Of a stretch of DNA of 64,000 nucleotides, positions 51,848-61,169 are shown one piece after another. The notes under the pieces are model-generated. The model saw nothing but the letters and a program-made list of their open reading frames with translations, did no database searches and had not been told where the DNA came from. This stretch comes from Mycobacterium adipatum (GTDB lineage: Bacteria > Actinomycetota > Actinomycetes > Mycobacteriales > Mycobacteriaceae): assembly GCF_001644575.1 (NCBI RefSeq), contig NZ_CP015596.1, forward strand, positions 5,456,001 to 5,520,000, in the 5' to 3' direction. How positions within the stretch are numbered: the stretch's first letter is position 1; the number at the start of each line of letters is the position of its first letter. The position numbers and the translations under genes are program-made.

Positions 51848-52762
51848 GTGACCTCTGCGAACCCGTTCGATCCGTCCCGCTGGCAGCCCGTCGACGGCTT
51901 CGAACTGACCGACATCACCTACCACCGGCACGTCGTCGACGGAGTGCGCCAACCCACCGTCCGGATCGCCTTCGACCGCCCCGAGGTGCGCAACGCGTTC
52001 CGTCCGCACACCGTCGACGAGCTCTACCGCGTGCTCGACCACGCCCGGATGTCCCCCGACGTTGGTGTCATCCTGCTGACCGGCAACGGCCCGTCGGCCA
52101 AGGACGGCGGCTGGGCATTCTGCTCCGGTGGCGACCAGCGCATCCGGGGCCGCTCGGGCTACCAGTACGCCGAGGGCGAGACCGCCGAGACCGTCGACCC
52201 GGCGCGCGCCGGGCGGCTGCACATCCTGGAGGTGCAGCGGCTCATCCGGTTCATGCCCAAGGTGGTGATCTGCCTGGTCAACGGATGGGCGGCCGGCGGC
52301 GGGCACAGCCTGCACGTGACCTGCGACCTCACCCTGGCCAGCCGCGAACACGCCAGGTTCAAGCAGACCGATGCCGATGTCGGCAGCTTCGACGGCGGCT
52401 TCGGCAGCGCCTACCTCGCGCGGCAGACCGGGCAGAAATTCGCCCGTGAGATCTTCTTCCTCGGCCGGGCCTACGACGCACAGACCATGTGCCAGATGGG
52501 CGCCGTGAACGAGGTCGTCGATCATGCGGATCTGGAGACCACCGGGCTGCAATGGGCCGAGGAGATCAACGGCAAGTCCCCGCAGGCCATTCGAATGCTC
52601 AAGTTCGGTTTCAACCTGATCGACGACGGACTGGTCGGCCAGCAGGTGTTCGCCGGCGAGGCAACGCGTTTGGCGTACATGACCGATGAGGCCGTGGAAG
52701 GCCGGGACGCGTTCCTCGAAAAGCGCGACCCGGACTGGAGCGGTTTCCCCCGTTACTTCTGA
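51848..52762 (+). CDS. menB: 1,4-Dihydroxy-2-naphthoyl-CoA synthase MenB
   Basis: A 304-residue crotonase-fold enzyme that closes the second ring of the menaquinone head group from o-succinylbenzoyl-CoA. Signatures are RPEVRNAFRPHTVDELYR, GWAFCSGGDQRIRG, NGWAAGGGHSLHV (oxyanion hole) and QTDADVGSFDGGFGSAY with the active-site Asp/Ser; PRYF ends the protein. GTG 51848 is chosen for the TACAGT box seven bases upstream; ATG 51815 in the same frame is the alternative. Confidence 0.94.
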   Translation: MTSANPFDPSRWQPVDGFELTDITYHRHVVDGVRQPTVRIAFDRPEVRNAFRPHTVDELYRVLDHARMSPDVGVILLTGNGPSAKDGGWAFCSGGDQRIRGRSGYQYAEGETAETVDPARAGRLHILEVQRLIRFMPKVVICLVNGWAAGGGHSLHVTCDLTLASREHARFKQTDADVGSFDGGFGSAYLARQTGQKFAREIFFLGRAYDAQTMCQMGAVNEVVDHADLETTGLQWAEEINGKSPQAIRMLKFGFNLIDDGLVGQQVFAGEATRLAYMTDEAVEGRDAFLEKRDPDWSGFPRYF

Positions 52763-52780
52763 GCTGTGAGGAATTGGGAC

Positions 52781-53650
52781 ATGAGCAAGAATCCGCTGCG
52801 CCGGCTGTCCGACGCCGTGCTGCTGACCAGCATGCGCCCGCCGCTGACCGAGTATCTCGGTCGCGGCCCCGAGGTGGAGCTGCGCGGTAAGCGCGTGCTG
52901 ATCACGGGCGCCTCCTCCGGGATCGGCGCGGCGTCGGCGGTGAAGCTGGCCAAGCTGGGCGCCAGCGTCATCGTGGTGGCCCGCCGCGCGGACCTGCTCG
53001 ACGGAGTGGCCGACCGGATCCGCGACAACGGCGGCATCGCCGAGGCCGTCACCGCAGATCTGTCCGATCTCGACGCCGTCGACGCCTTGGCCGCCCGGGT
53101 GATCGAAAGCCATGGGGGCGTGGACATCCTGGTCAACAATGCCGGCCGGTCGATCCGGCGGCCGTTGATCGAGTCACTGGAACGCTGGCATGACATCGAG
53201 CGCACGATGGCGCTGAACTATTACGCACCACTGCGCCTGATGCGTGCCCTGGTGCCCGGCATGGTCGCGCGCGGTGACGGGCACGTCATCAACGTGTCCA
53301 CCTGGGGGGTGATGAACGAATCGTCGCCGCTGTTCGGTGCGTATCAGGCGTCCAAGGCGGCCCTCACCGCGGTGAGCCGGGTCGCCGAGACGGAATGGTC
53401 GGGCAAGGGCGTGCATTCGACCACGCTGTACTACCCGCTGGTGAAAACCCCGATGATCGAGCCCACCCAGGCATTCGTGGCGATGCCGGGGTTGTCGGCC
53501 GAGGAGGCCGCCGACTGGATGGTGACCGCGGCCCGCACCCGGCCGGTCCGCATCGCGCCGCGGATGGCGGTCACCGCCAAGGCGCTGGACAGCGTGGCCC
53601 CGGGACTGCTGGGCGTGATCATGAAGCGCGGCGTCGTGGAGTCCTCCTAA
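52781..53650 (+). CDS. Short-chain dehydrogenase/reductase (Rv0547c-like)
   Basis: A 289-residue SDR. An N-terminal extension (about 1-40) precedes the cofactor motif TGASSGIGAAS; NNAG and the active-site YQASK follow. Position next to menB matches Rv0547c. Substrate unknown. The ATG at 52781 has GGAATTGGGAC upstream; a GTG at 52766 is in frame. It starts 19 bp after the menB stop and is likely cotranscribed with it. Confidence 0.88.
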   Translation: MSKNPLRRLSDAVLLTSMRPPLTEYLGRGPEVELRGKRVLITGASSGIGAASAVKLAKLGASVIVVARRADLLDGVADRIRDNGGIAEAVTADLSDLDAVDALAARVIESHGGVDILVNNAGRSIRRPLIESLERWHDIERTMALNYYAPLRLMRALVPGMVARGDGHVINVSTWGVMNESSPLFGAYQASKAALTAVSRVAETEWSGKGVHSTTLYYPLVKTPMIEPTQAFVAMPGLSAEEAADWMVTAARTRPVRIAPRMAVTAKALDSVAPGLLGVIMKRGVVESS

Positions 53651-53682
53651 ATTTCACAGCACGCCACCTACCATCGGCTCTC

Positions 53683-55773
53683 ATGCTGACCCTGGACCGG
53701 ATCCAGCAGCGCGACCCCGAACACGACGCGCTGCGGCGTGCCGCCAGGGCGGGCATCGTCCTGCCCGTCGCGGCCGCCGTCAGCTTCCTCGTCGCCGGCG
53801 ACACCCAGGCTCCGATGTTCGCGATCTTCGGCTCGGTGGCGCTGCTGATCATCGCCGACTTCCCCGGCAACCGGTCGGCGCGCGCGCTGGCCTACGCCGG
53901 ACTGGGATTCAACGGCGCGGTGCTGATCAGCATCGGCACCCTGGTCGCCCCCTACCCGTGGCTCAGTGTCGGGTTGATGTTCGTCCTCGGCGTGACGGTG
54001 ATGTTCGCCGGGGTGCTCAGCGAGACGATCGCGGCGGGCCAGCGCGCCACCCTGCTGACCTTCGTACTGCCGGCCTGTACCCCACCGGGACCGATCGTCG
54101 AGCGGCTCTCGGGCTGGCTGATCGCACTCGCCGTGTGTGTGCCGGCGGCGCTGTTCCTGCTGCCGCCGCGCCATCACGACGAACTACGCCGGCACGCGGC
54201 CAGCGTCTGCCGGGCCCTCACGGATTGTCTGGAGGGCGTGGCGTCGACCAGGGATGTCACCCGGGCCATGAACGCGCTGTGGGCCAACTTCGTCAACGCC
54301 GATTTCCGCCCGGTCGCCCTGACCGCGGGCAGCCGGGCACTGGTCCGCGTGGTCGACGACCTCGGGTGGCTGTCCGACCGGATCACCGACCGGACCGGTG
54401 CCGCGCTCGGCGATATGAAACCCCCCATCGTCGCGGTGCTGCGCGACTGCACGGCGGTGCTGAGCATCGCCGACCCGCGGCTGCGCGCCGTCCGCGGCGC
54501 CGAACTCAGCGCCGCGTTGACCGATCTCCGGGCGGTGGCTCAGGGTCGCTACCGCGAGGACATCGAGCAGATCCTGGCCGTGCCCGATGACGGCACCGCC
54601 GTCCAGGTCGGCCGGATGCTGTTGGGACGCCGCACCTTCTCGGCCACCGTGGGGGTCACCGGACGCATCATCCGCAATGCCGCGCTGGCCGACGCCCGGC
54701 CGGTGTGGGCGCGGGTGCTCGGTCGCGGGCTGCCACCGACCGGCGCCGCGGACTGGGTGATGCCCGAGACGACGGCCGTCGCGGCCATCACGAAGGGCTT
54801 CCTGGCCACCCGGGCACTGGTGCTGCGCAACAGCCTTCGCACCGGTTTGGGCCTGGCCTTGGCCGTCGCCGTGACGCACGTGTTCCCGGTGGAACACGGG
54901 TTCTGGGTGGTCCTGGGCGCCTTGTCGGTCCTGCGCAGCAGTGCCCTGACCACCGGCACCCGGGTGCTGCGCGCGGTGGCCGGCACCGCCATCGGGTTCG
55001 GCTTGGGTGTCCTCGTCATCGAGTTGGTCGGCGTCGACCCGGTGGTCATGTGGCTCCTGCTGCCGGTGGTGGCCTTCGGGTCGGCCTTCGTCCCCGAGGT
55101 GGCCTCCTTCATCGCCGGGCAGGCGGCGTTCACGATGATGGTGCTGATCATCTTCAACCTCATCCAGCCCTCGGGCTGGGCGGTCGGACTGATCCGGGTC
55201 GAGGATGTCGTGGTCGGTGCGCTGGTCGGCGTCACGGTCTCGGTGTTGCTGTGGCCGCGGGGTGCATCGGCGTCGGTGGCGGTGGCGGTGGACCACGCCC
55301 ACGCGGCGGGCGTCGCGCTGCTGCGGGCGGCGGTGCAGCGGGTCATCCGCGGGTCCTCCGAAGCCACCGACAACCAGGTCTTCTCACTCAGCCGCAGCGC
55401 ACTGGAAGCCAGTCGAACTCTCGATGATGCTGTGCGGCAATATCTTTCGGAGAATGGCGGGCACACCGATGTGCGCGCCCCCATCGTTCGGGCCGCCAAC
55501 CGGGCGGTGCGGGTGCGGGCCGCCGCGGAGTTGGTGGCCGACGTGGTGCCACCCCCGCTCGGGGTGTATCCGCGGGCGCGCGAGCTACTGGAACAGCACG
55601 CCGAGGCGGTGTGCGCCGAAAAAGGGGCGTCGGGACCACCCATCAGTGACGACTTCGTGCTGGCGCTGCGCGCCGAAGCCGGGCACAACACGCTCGCGGT
55701 GTCCGCGGCACTGCCGCTGCTCACCGTCGCGGCCCACCTCGGCGAACTCGAACTGCTGTATCCGGGCGGTTAG
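53683..55773 (+). CDS. FUSC-family inner membrane protein
   Basis: A 696-residue protein with two blocks of membrane helices (about 25-165 and 390-520), each followed by a cytoplasmic helical domain, the layout of fusaric acid resistance/aromatic acid exporter (FUSC/YccS) proteins. The second block has HVFPVEHGFWVVLGALSVLR and PRGASASVAVAVDHA follows. Substrate unknown; membrane-permeable acids are typical. The ATG at 53683 is 33 bp after the reductase stop, with TACCAT eight bases upstream and no ribosome site. Confidence 0.85.
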   Translation: MLTLDRIQQRDPEHDALRRAARAGIVLPVAAAVSFLVAGDTQAPMFAIFGSVALLIIADFPGNRSARALAYAGLGFNGAVLISIGTLVAPYPWLSVGLMFVLGVTVMFAGVLSETIAAGQRATLLTFVLPACTPPGPIVERLSGWLIALAVCVPAALFLLPPRHHDELRRHAASVCRALTDCLEGVASTRDVTRAMNALWANFVNADFRPVALTAGSRALVRVVDDLGWLSDRITDRTGAALGDMKPPIVAVLRDCTAVLSIADPRLRAVRGAELSAALTDLRAVAQGRYREDIEQILAVPDDGTAVQVGRMLLGRRTFSATVGVTGRIIRNAALADARPVWARVLGRGLPPTGAADWVMPETTAVAAITKGFLATRALVLRNSLRTGLGLALAVAVTHVFPVEHGFWVVLGALSVLRSSALTTGTRVLRAVAGTAIGFGLGVLVIELVGVDPVVMWLLLPVVAFGSAFVPEVASFIAGQAAFTMMVLIIFNLIQPSGWAVGLIRVEDVVVGALVGVTVSVLLWPRGASASVAVAVDHAHAAGVALLRAAVQRVIRGSSEATDNQVFSLSRSALEASRTLDDAVRQYLSENGGHTDVRAPIVRAANRAVRVRAAAELVADVVPPPLGVYPRARELLEQHAEAVCAEKGASGPPISDDFVLALRAEAGHNTLAVSAALPLLTVAAHLGELELLYPGG

Positions 55774-55790
55774 GGCCGGCCGACCCGTGA

Positions 55791-55796
55791 TAGACA
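55791..55796 (+). promoter_or_regulatory. -10 box of leaderless promoter
   Basis: TAGACA seven bases before ATG 55804. Confidence 0.45.
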
Positions 55797-55803
55797 CATC
55801 TGT

Positions 55804-56175
55804 ATGGAGATCCTGGCCAGCCGCATGCTGATCCGGCCGGCCGGCTACCCGGAGTCCGTCGAGTTCTATCGCGACCGGATCGGGCTGGCCGTCGCCCGCG
55901 AATACGGCGGGGGCACCGTTTTCTACGCCGGGCAGTCGTTGATCGAGCTCGCCGCGCACGGCGGTCCGTCGGCCGGCGGCAGTCTGTGGTTGCAGGTGCG
56001 CGACGTCTATGCGACCGAGACGGAACTGACCGGCCGCGGAGTGACCATCGCCCGGTCCGCCGCCGAGGAACCGTGGGGGTTGCATGAGATGCACGTCGTG
56101 GATCCCGACGGTGTCACCCTGATCTTCGTCCAGGTTCCCGACGCCCACCCACTGCGCCGCGATACCAGAGACTAG
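55804..56175 (+). CDS. Glyoxalase/VOC-fold protein (Rv0546c-like)
   Basis: A 123-residue VOC-family protein with two beta-alpha-beta-beta-beta units: ILASRMLIRPAGYPESVEFY, then LWLQVRDVYATETELTGRG and the metal-ligand type end MHVVDPDGVTLIFVQ. Metal ligands are only partly obvious, so activity is uncertain. It has its own leaderless promoter. The stop overlaps the convergent DUF3349 gene by 4 bases. Confidence 0.87.
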   Translation: MEILASRMLIRPAGYPESVEFYRDRIGLAVAREYGGGTVFYAGQSLIELAAHGGPSAGGSLWLQVRDVYATETELTGRGVTIARSAAEEPWGLHEMHVVDPDGVTLIFVQVPDAHPLRRDTRD

Positions 56176-56480
56176 CGCGCCGGTGCCGCCAGCGGCCAAC
56201 CCACCGACGCCAACCGGGATGCGACCTGGTGCAGCTCTTCGGGATTGGGCTCCTTGTCGGTGATCAGCTGGATGGCGCCGCTGATCTCCGCCTCGGTGAC
56301 AGGGGTGTCGCCGTCGCTGGTGCGCAGTACCGACTGGGCTGCCTTGATGACCTCTTCCTCGGTCAGCGAGCGCTTCAGCAGCGCCAGCAACGCGAAGTAG
56401 TCGGTCCGCGGCACCCCCTCGGGGTACCCCTGGTGCAACCAGTCCAGCACGTTTTCCAGAACGGACTTGCTCTCAGTCAT
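56172..56480 (-). CDS. DUF3349 protein (paralogue 1)
   Basis: A 102-residue helical protein with WLHQGYPEGVPRTDYFALLALLKRSL, the family signature, and VASRLASVGWPLA at the end. DUF3349 proteins (Rv0543c is one) have a small helical bundle fold and no known activity. It is downstream of the small membrane protein gene by 8 bp and of pitA, so it belongs to the pitA transcript. A second copy lies at 58231 on the other side of pitA. Confidence 0.87.
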   Translation of the reverse strand: MTESKSVLENVLDWLHQGYPEGVPRTDYFALLALLKRSLTEEEVIKAAQSVLRTSDGDTPVTEAEISGAIQLITDKEPNPEELHQVASRLASVGWPLAAPAR

Positions 56481-56488
56481 GTGTCGTC

Positions 56489-56773
56489 TCACTTCTTGGG
56501 CAGGAACGGGAACAGGTCCACACCGGTGTGGTGAATGATCGTGGCCCTGGTGATCCACAGCACCGCGGTCACGATCACCCAGCCGACGAACACGAACGCG
56601 GCGATCCCGAGGACTTTCAGCGCGGGGTTCGGCGCAACCGCCGCGGAATCCGTGCCGTCGCCCCCCTCGCCGCGGGCGTAGGCCACCAGACCGAGCGCGA
56701 ACACGGCGGGCAGACCCGCGCCCAGCAGCAGTCCGATGCCGAGCACCTTCAGAATGCTCTCCAGGTAAGCCAT
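56489..56773 (-). CDS. Small membrane protein downstream of pitA (Rv0544c-like)
   Basis: A 94-residue protein with two membrane helices (about 8-30 and 53-75) and a glycine/aspartate-rich loop between them. It lies 24 bp after pitA and 8 bp before the DUF3349 gene, all on one strand, the same order as Rv0545c-Rv0544c-Rv0543c. It may assist the transporter, but there is no direct evidence. Confidence 0.83.
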   Translation of the reverse strand: MAYLESILKVLGIGLLLGAGLPAVFALGLVAYARGEGGDGTDSAAVAPNPALKVLGIAAFVFVGWVIVTAVLWITRATIIHHTGVDLFPFLPKK

Positions 56774-56797
56774 GTGAGTTCCTTGTCTCGTGCCGGA

Positions 56798-58045
56798 TCA
56801 GACCGTCGCGGTGGGTTTGTTGTCCGTGGTGGTGGCGCGCACCTCGGCCGGGACAACGGAGTTCGTCGACGAATCCCAGTCGGCGTTGACGTTACTGTGG
56901 TCGACCTTCTGCTGCTGGGCGCGCCACCACAGGTAGAAGGACATCCCGACCAGGATCAGGAAGATCAGACCGTCACCGACCAGGGCCGAACCGGACAGCG
57001 TCTTCACACCGTCGGACAACCAGTAGGACAGCGCCCCGACGAGGCCGGCGGCGGGCAGCGTGATCAGCCAGGCCACGGCCATCCGGCCCGCCACCGCCCA
57101 GCGCACCTCGGCACCGGGCTTGCCCACACCGCTGCCCAGGATCGAACCGGTGGCCACATGCGTGGTGGACAACGCCATTCCGGCGGCACTGGAGCTCAGA
57201 ATGATTGCGGCCGAAGATGCTTCGGCGGCGAAGCCCTGCGGCGACTCGATCTCGACGAGACCCTTGCCCAGCGTGCGGATGACGCGCCAGCCGCCCAGGT
57301 AGGTGCCGAGTCCGATCGCCACCGCACAGCTGAAGATGATCCAGAAGGGCAGACCCTGTTCCTTGACGTCGCCGGTCAGATGCCCGGTGGTGATGAGCGC
57401 GAGCGCGATGACTCCCATGGTCTTCTGGGCGTCATTGGTGCCGTGCGACAGGGCGACCAGCGAGGCCGTGGCGACCTGTCCCCAGCGGAAGCCCTCCCGC
57501 CGGCGCTTCTCGGCCACGTTGCGGGTCAGCCGGTAGACCATCCAGGTGCCGCACGCGGCGACCAGGCCGGCGATCGCGGGCGCGGCGATGGCCGGGATCA
57601 GCACCTTCTGGGTGACTCCGGACCAGTTGACCCCGACGGTGCCGAGCGCGGCCAGGCCGGCACCGATGAGCCCACCGAACAGGGCGTGTGAGGAGCTGGA
57701 CGGAATGCCGAACAGCCAGGTGAGCAGGTTCCACAGAATCCCACCGACGAGACCGGCGAAGATGATGGTCAGACCGGTCGAGGCGTCGATCCCGGGCAAC
57801 AGCGCACCCGATTTGGCGTCCTGGACCTTGAGCACCGATGTGGTGACCGTGACCGCGACCTCCACCGACAGGAACGCGCCCACCAGATTCAGCACACCGG
57901 CCAGCAGCACCGCGGTCTTCGGCTTGAGCGCTCCGGTGGCGATGGAGGTGGCCATCGCATTCCCGGTGTCGTGGAAGCCGTTGGTGAAGTCGAATGCCAA
58001 CGCGGTGGCAATCAGCAGCACCAGGATGATCAGCTCAGCGCTCAT
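56798..58045 (-). CDS. pitA: Low-affinity inorganic phosphate transporter PitA
   Basis: A 415-residue PiT-family symporter with about ten membrane helices. Both inverted repeats carry the family signature: DFTNGFHDTGNAMATSIATG at residue 16 onward and SHGTNDAQKTMGVIALAL in the second half. It imports phosphate with protons, probably as a metal-phosphate complex. The ATG at 58045 is chosen since the family starts there; the in-frame upstream part is unconserved. A PhoU-like gene lies at 62188. Confidence 0.93.
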   Translation of the reverse strand: MSAELIILVLLIATALAFDFTNGFHDTGNAMATSIATGALKPKTAVLLAGVLNLVGAFLSVEVAVTVTTSVLKVQDAKSGALLPGIDASTGLTIIFAGLVGGILWNLLTWLFGIPSSSSHALFGGLIGAGLAALGTVGVNWSGVTQKVLIPAIAAPAIAGLVAACGTWMVYRLTRNVAEKRRREGFRWGQVATASLVALSHGTNDAQKTMGVIALALITTGHLTGDVKEQGLPFWIIFSCAVAIGLGTYLGGWRVIRTLGKGLVEIESPQGFAAEASSAAIILSSSAAGMALSTTHVATGSILGSGVGKPGAEVRWAVAGRMAVAWLITLPAAGLVGALSYWLSDGVKTLSGSALVGDGLIFLILVGMSFYLWWRAQQQKVDHSNVNADWDSSTNSVVPAEVRATTTDNKPTATV

Positions 58046-58230
58046 GCCGCAATTCTGGGACATCTCACCGTGTTTCGCCCAATTTCGACCAACCCCATCG
58101 GACACCTCTCACCTGCAGGTTTGACCGGTCAACCAGAGGTGTTCGCCAAGCGTTCATCACTGCACACGCGATCGGATGGAAGTTGCCCATCACATCGGCG
58201 CAGGTGACACCCATCTGGCAGGCTGGCGCG

Positions 58231-58548
58231 GTGAACGCTTTCCTGGCACGGATCGCCGCCTGGCTGACCGCCGGCTATCCGGAGGGGGTCCCCGGACCGG
58301 ACCGGGTGCCACTGCTGGCGCTGCTCACCCGGCGGCTGTCCAACGACGAAGTCACCACCGTCGTCCAGGACCTGATGGATCGTGGCGAGTTCGACCGGGT
58401 CGACATCGCGGTGCTGATCACCGGGATCACCGACGGACTGCCCCGCGACGAAGACGTCGAACGGGTACGAGCACGGCTGGCCGCCCGGGGTTGGCCGCTC
58501 GATGACCCGCGCGACCCCGATCCGGAGGGTCCGTCATCGCTGTCCTGA
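58231..58548 (+). CDS. DUF3349 protein (paralogue 2)
   Basis: A 105-residue protein with WLTAGYPEGVPGPDRVPLLALLTRRL, the same signature as the protein at 56172-56480, and LAARGWPLDDP at the end followed by an acidic tail. It diverges from pitA and is 5 bp before menE, so it is likely cotranscribed with menE. GTG 58231 aligns with the start of the paralogue and has CAGGCT six bases upstream. Confidence 0.85.
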   Translation: MNAFLARIAAWLTAGYPEGVPGPDRVPLLALLTRRLSNDEVTTVVQDLMDRGEFDRVDIAVLITGITDGLPRDEDVERVRARLAARGWPLDDPRDPDPEGPSSLS

Positions 58549-58553
58549 CCACG

Positions 58554-59717
58554 GTGCCCGTTGCCACCGGCACCGCGGCGCTGGCCATCCTGCCGGAGCT
58601 GGAGGCTGCGCTCGGCGGGGCCGGAGCGCTGCTGCCGGTACCGGCGGCCGACGCCCGGCAGCGAAGACTGCTGGAGGTCACGCTGCGTACCGGCGAGCCC
58701 ATCGACGAGGACATCGCCGTCGTGGTCTCCACCTCGGGCACCACCGGAAACCCCAAGGGCGCCATGCTGTCCGCGACAGCACTCACCGCGAGCGCCGACG
58801 CCACCCACCGCCGACTCGGCGGCACCGGCCGGTGGCTGCTGGCGCTGCCCGCCTATCACGTGGCCGGACTGCAGGTGCTGGTCCGCAGCGTGCTCGCGGG
58901 TTCGGCGCCGGTCGCGCTGGACGCCCGTTTCGAGCCCGCCGACCTGGTGGCGGCGGTGCACGCGCTGGGGCCCGGGCGGCGCTACACCTCACTGGTATCC
59001 AATCAGCTGGACAAGGCACTGGCCGACCCGGCCGCCGCCGCGGCGCTGGCCGAACTCGACGCCGTGCTGATCGGCGGCGGACCGATGCCCACCGGTCTGC
59101 GCGAAAGGGCTTCCGCCAAAGGGATTCCGGTGGTGCGGACGTACGGGATGAGTGAGACCTCGGGCGGCTGCGTATACGACGGCGTCCCGCTGGACGGCGT
59201 CGCGATTCGCCTCGACGAGGTGGCCGGCCCAACCGGTCGGGTGACGCTCGGCGGCGCGGTGGTGGCATCCGGGTACCGCAACCCGGTACAGCCCGATCCG
59301 TTCGCCGAACCTGGCTGGTTCCGCACCGACGACTTTGGCACCCTTGATGATTCGGGTGTGCTGAGCATTCTGGGCAGGGCGGATGACGCGGTCAGCACCG
59401 GCGGGCTCACGGTGCTGCCCCAACTGGTGGAGAACGCGCTGGCCGACCATCCCGCCGTCGCCGATTGCGCGGTCTTCGGCCTACCCGATGACCGGCTCGG
59501 CCAGCGCGTCGCCGCCGCGATCGTGCTGGTGGCCGGGCTACGCGAACCCACGCTCGCCGAACTGCGGGACCATATCGGCACGACGCTGGATCTCACGGCA
59601 GCACCCCGCGAACTGCATATCGTCGACGAACTGCCGCGGCGCGGCATCGGCAAGCTGGACCGGCGGGCCCTCATCCAGCGCTTCGGCGGGCATGATGGAG
59701 CGGGTGAGCGCAACTGA
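58554..59717 (+). CDS. menE: o-Succinylbenzoate-CoA ligase MenE
   Basis: A 387-residue AMP-forming ligase, shorter than usual ANL enzymes as is common for actinobacterial MenE. Motifs: VVSTSGTTGNPKGAML (A3), RTYGMSETSGGCVYDG (A5), GWFRTDDFG (A7) and the catalytic lysine in GIGKLDRRAL (A10). It makes o-succinylbenzoyl-CoA, the substrate of MenB. The GTG at 58554 follows the DUF3349 stop by 5 bp. Confidence 0.93.
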   Translation: MPVATGTAALAILPELEAALGGAGALLPVPAADARQRRLLEVTLRTGEPIDEDIAVVVSTSGTTGNPKGAMLSATALTASADATHRRLGGTGRWLLALPAYHVAGLQVLVRSVLAGSAPVALDARFEPADLVAAVHALGPGRRYTSLVSNQLDKALADPAAAAALAELDAVLIGGGPMPTGLRERASAKGIPVVRTYGMSETSGGCVYDGVPLDGVAIRLDEVAGPTGRVTLGGAVVASGYRNPVQPDPFAEPGWFRTDDFGTLDDSGVLSILGRADDAVSTGGLTVLPQLVENALADHPAVADCAVFGLPDDRLGQRVAAAIVLVAGLREPTLAELRDHIGTTLDLTAAPRELHIVDELPRRGIGKLDRRALIQRFGGHDGAGERN

Positions 59718-60321
59718 AGTGACGACCGTCGAGCAGCTCCGCGAGATCGTCGGGCACCCACACCCGGCCGTGGCCAACAAGGTGGCCGGAAAGCTCGCCG
59801 ATGTGCACCGCACCTGGCTGCAGAACTCGCCGCTGTGTTTCGTGGCGACCACCGATGCCGACGGTCACCTCGACGTGTCCCCCAAGGGTGATCCGCCCGG
59901 ATTCGTGCACATCATCGACGACTCGACGATCGCCATCCCGGAGCGTCCCGGGAACAAGCGCGTCGACGGTTACCTCAACGTGCTGGCCAACCCACACGTG
60001 GGCACACTGTTCGTCATACCCGGCCGCGGCGACACCGTCCGGATCAACGGAACCGCCCGAATCGTTTCGGACGCAGACTATTTCGACGCGCTCACGGTGC
60101 AGGGGAAGCGGCCCATCCTGGCGCTGGAGGTCAGCATCGAGGAAGTGTTCTTCCACTGCTCCAAGGCCTTTCTTCGCGCCGACGCCTGGAAGCCGGAAAT
60201 ATGGACCCCGGAGTCGGTGCCCAGCACCGCGCAGCTGGCCAAGTCCTTCAAGGCCGAGCAGACCCTCGAGGAGCTGGAGGCCTATTACAGCGAGGAGAAC
60301 TACCGAACACAGCTCTACTGA
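59695..60321 (+). CDS. Pyridoxamine 5'-phosphate oxidase-family flavoprotein
   Basis: A 208-residue split-barrel protein of the PPOX/FMN-binding type. Features: LCFVATTDADGHLDVSPKGDPPGFV, RPGNKRVDGYLNVLANPHVGTLFVIPG and VFFHCSKAFLRA; a conserved helical C-terminus follows. It likely binds FMN or F420; pyridoxamine oxidation itself is not implied. The start overlaps the menE end by 23 bases. ATG 59692, ATG 59695 and GTG 59704 are all in frame. Confidence 0.86.
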   Translation: MERVSATEVTTVEQLREIVGHPHPAVANKVAGKLADVHRTWLQNSPLCFVATTDADGHLDVSPKGDPPGFVHIIDDSTIAIPERPGNKRVDGYLNVLANPHVGTLFVIPGRGDTVRINGTARIVSDADYFDALTVQGKRPILALEVSIEEVFFHCSKAFLRADAWKPEIWTPESVPSTAQLAKSFKAEQTLEELEAYYSEENYRTQLY

Positions 60322-61169
60322 CCGGCCGCGCGCACCAGGATGGCCCGGGTGTAGAGCAGGTGGAAACCGCGTCGCTGCACATTGCGCTGCGAGAGCGATC
60401 CCGGCGCCGTGGTGACCACCGCGATATCGGCACCCGCCGCCTCGGCATCGTGCAGGCGGGCGGCCAGTAGCGCCCCCTGCACACCGCGCCGGCGGTCGGC
60501 CGGGGCGGTGGCCGCTCCGGTCAGCTGTGCCACGCCGTCGGTGACGCGCATGCTGCCGCCGCCGGCGATATGACCGTCGAGCACCGCCAGATAGGGGGTC
60601 ACTCCGGCCCCGGCGAAATCGCGTTCGGCGCGGGCCACCACCTCGCGCGGGAACTCCTCGGGGCTGGGCACCCCCTCCCCGTCCGGGTGCGCGAACCCTT
60701 GCACCACCACATCGACCCAGGCGTCGAGTTCGTGCTCCGACGCGGGGCGTACCTCGATATCGGCGGGCGCCTGGCCGGCCGAGTGCCCGCCGAGGGTACG
60801 GCCGAGCACATCCTCGAAAGCCACCGCCCGGTATCCCCGGGCACCGAGCAGTTCGGCGATCCGCGGATCGGCGAGGGTGCTCAGTTCCACCGGTGTCGGC
60901 GATCCGCGTTCGGCGTAAGCCCGCTCGACCGCGTCGAATTCGGCCGCGGTGGGCACACCGCCGAATCCCAGACCCACCACCTTGTTGAAGGGCGCGCCCG
61001 GCTCGGCGAAGGCGGCCAGTCCGCCGGCCACCGGCAACGCGAACCCCTCGGTGCCGCGGTGCCGTGCCGCACCGACCGCCGCGCCGATGAGCGCGGCCTC
61101 GGCGTGCTCGATGCGCCGGCCCAGTGCGGTGCCGCAGAACAGGATGCTCACGGCGGCACACTCTGTCAC
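60315..61169 (-). CDS. GNAT-family acetyltransferase
   Basis: A 284-residue protein with a C-terminal GNAT domain: YLAVLDGHIAGGGSMRV, then the acetyl-CoA loop AATAPADRRRGVQGALL and RRGFHLLYTRAILVR. The first 130 residues are a second, degenerate acyltransferase-like half. Substrate unknown. GTG 61169 overlaps the azlD stop by 4 bases (GTGA), so it is coupled to the exporter genes. The 3' end overlaps the convergent PPOX gene by 7 bases. Confidence 0.82.
   Translation of the reverse strand: MTECAAVSILFCGTALGRRIEHAEAALIGAAVGAARHRGTEGFALPVAGGLAAFAEPGAPFNKVVGLGFGGVPTAAEFDAVERAYAERGSPTPVELSTLADPRIAELLGARGYRAVAFEDVLGRTLGGHSAGQAPADIEVRPASEHELDAWVDVVVQGFAHPDGEGVPSPEEFPREVVARAERDFAGAGVTPYLAVLDGHIAGGGSMRVTDGVAQLTGAATAPADRRRGVQGALLAARLHDAEAAGADIAVVTTAPGSLSQRNVQRRGFHLLYTRAILVRAAGQ

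Noticed and set aside
54184..55302. Minus-strand frame opposite the FUSC gene
   Set aside because: Shadow of the plus-strand membrane protein, highly charged and repetitive.
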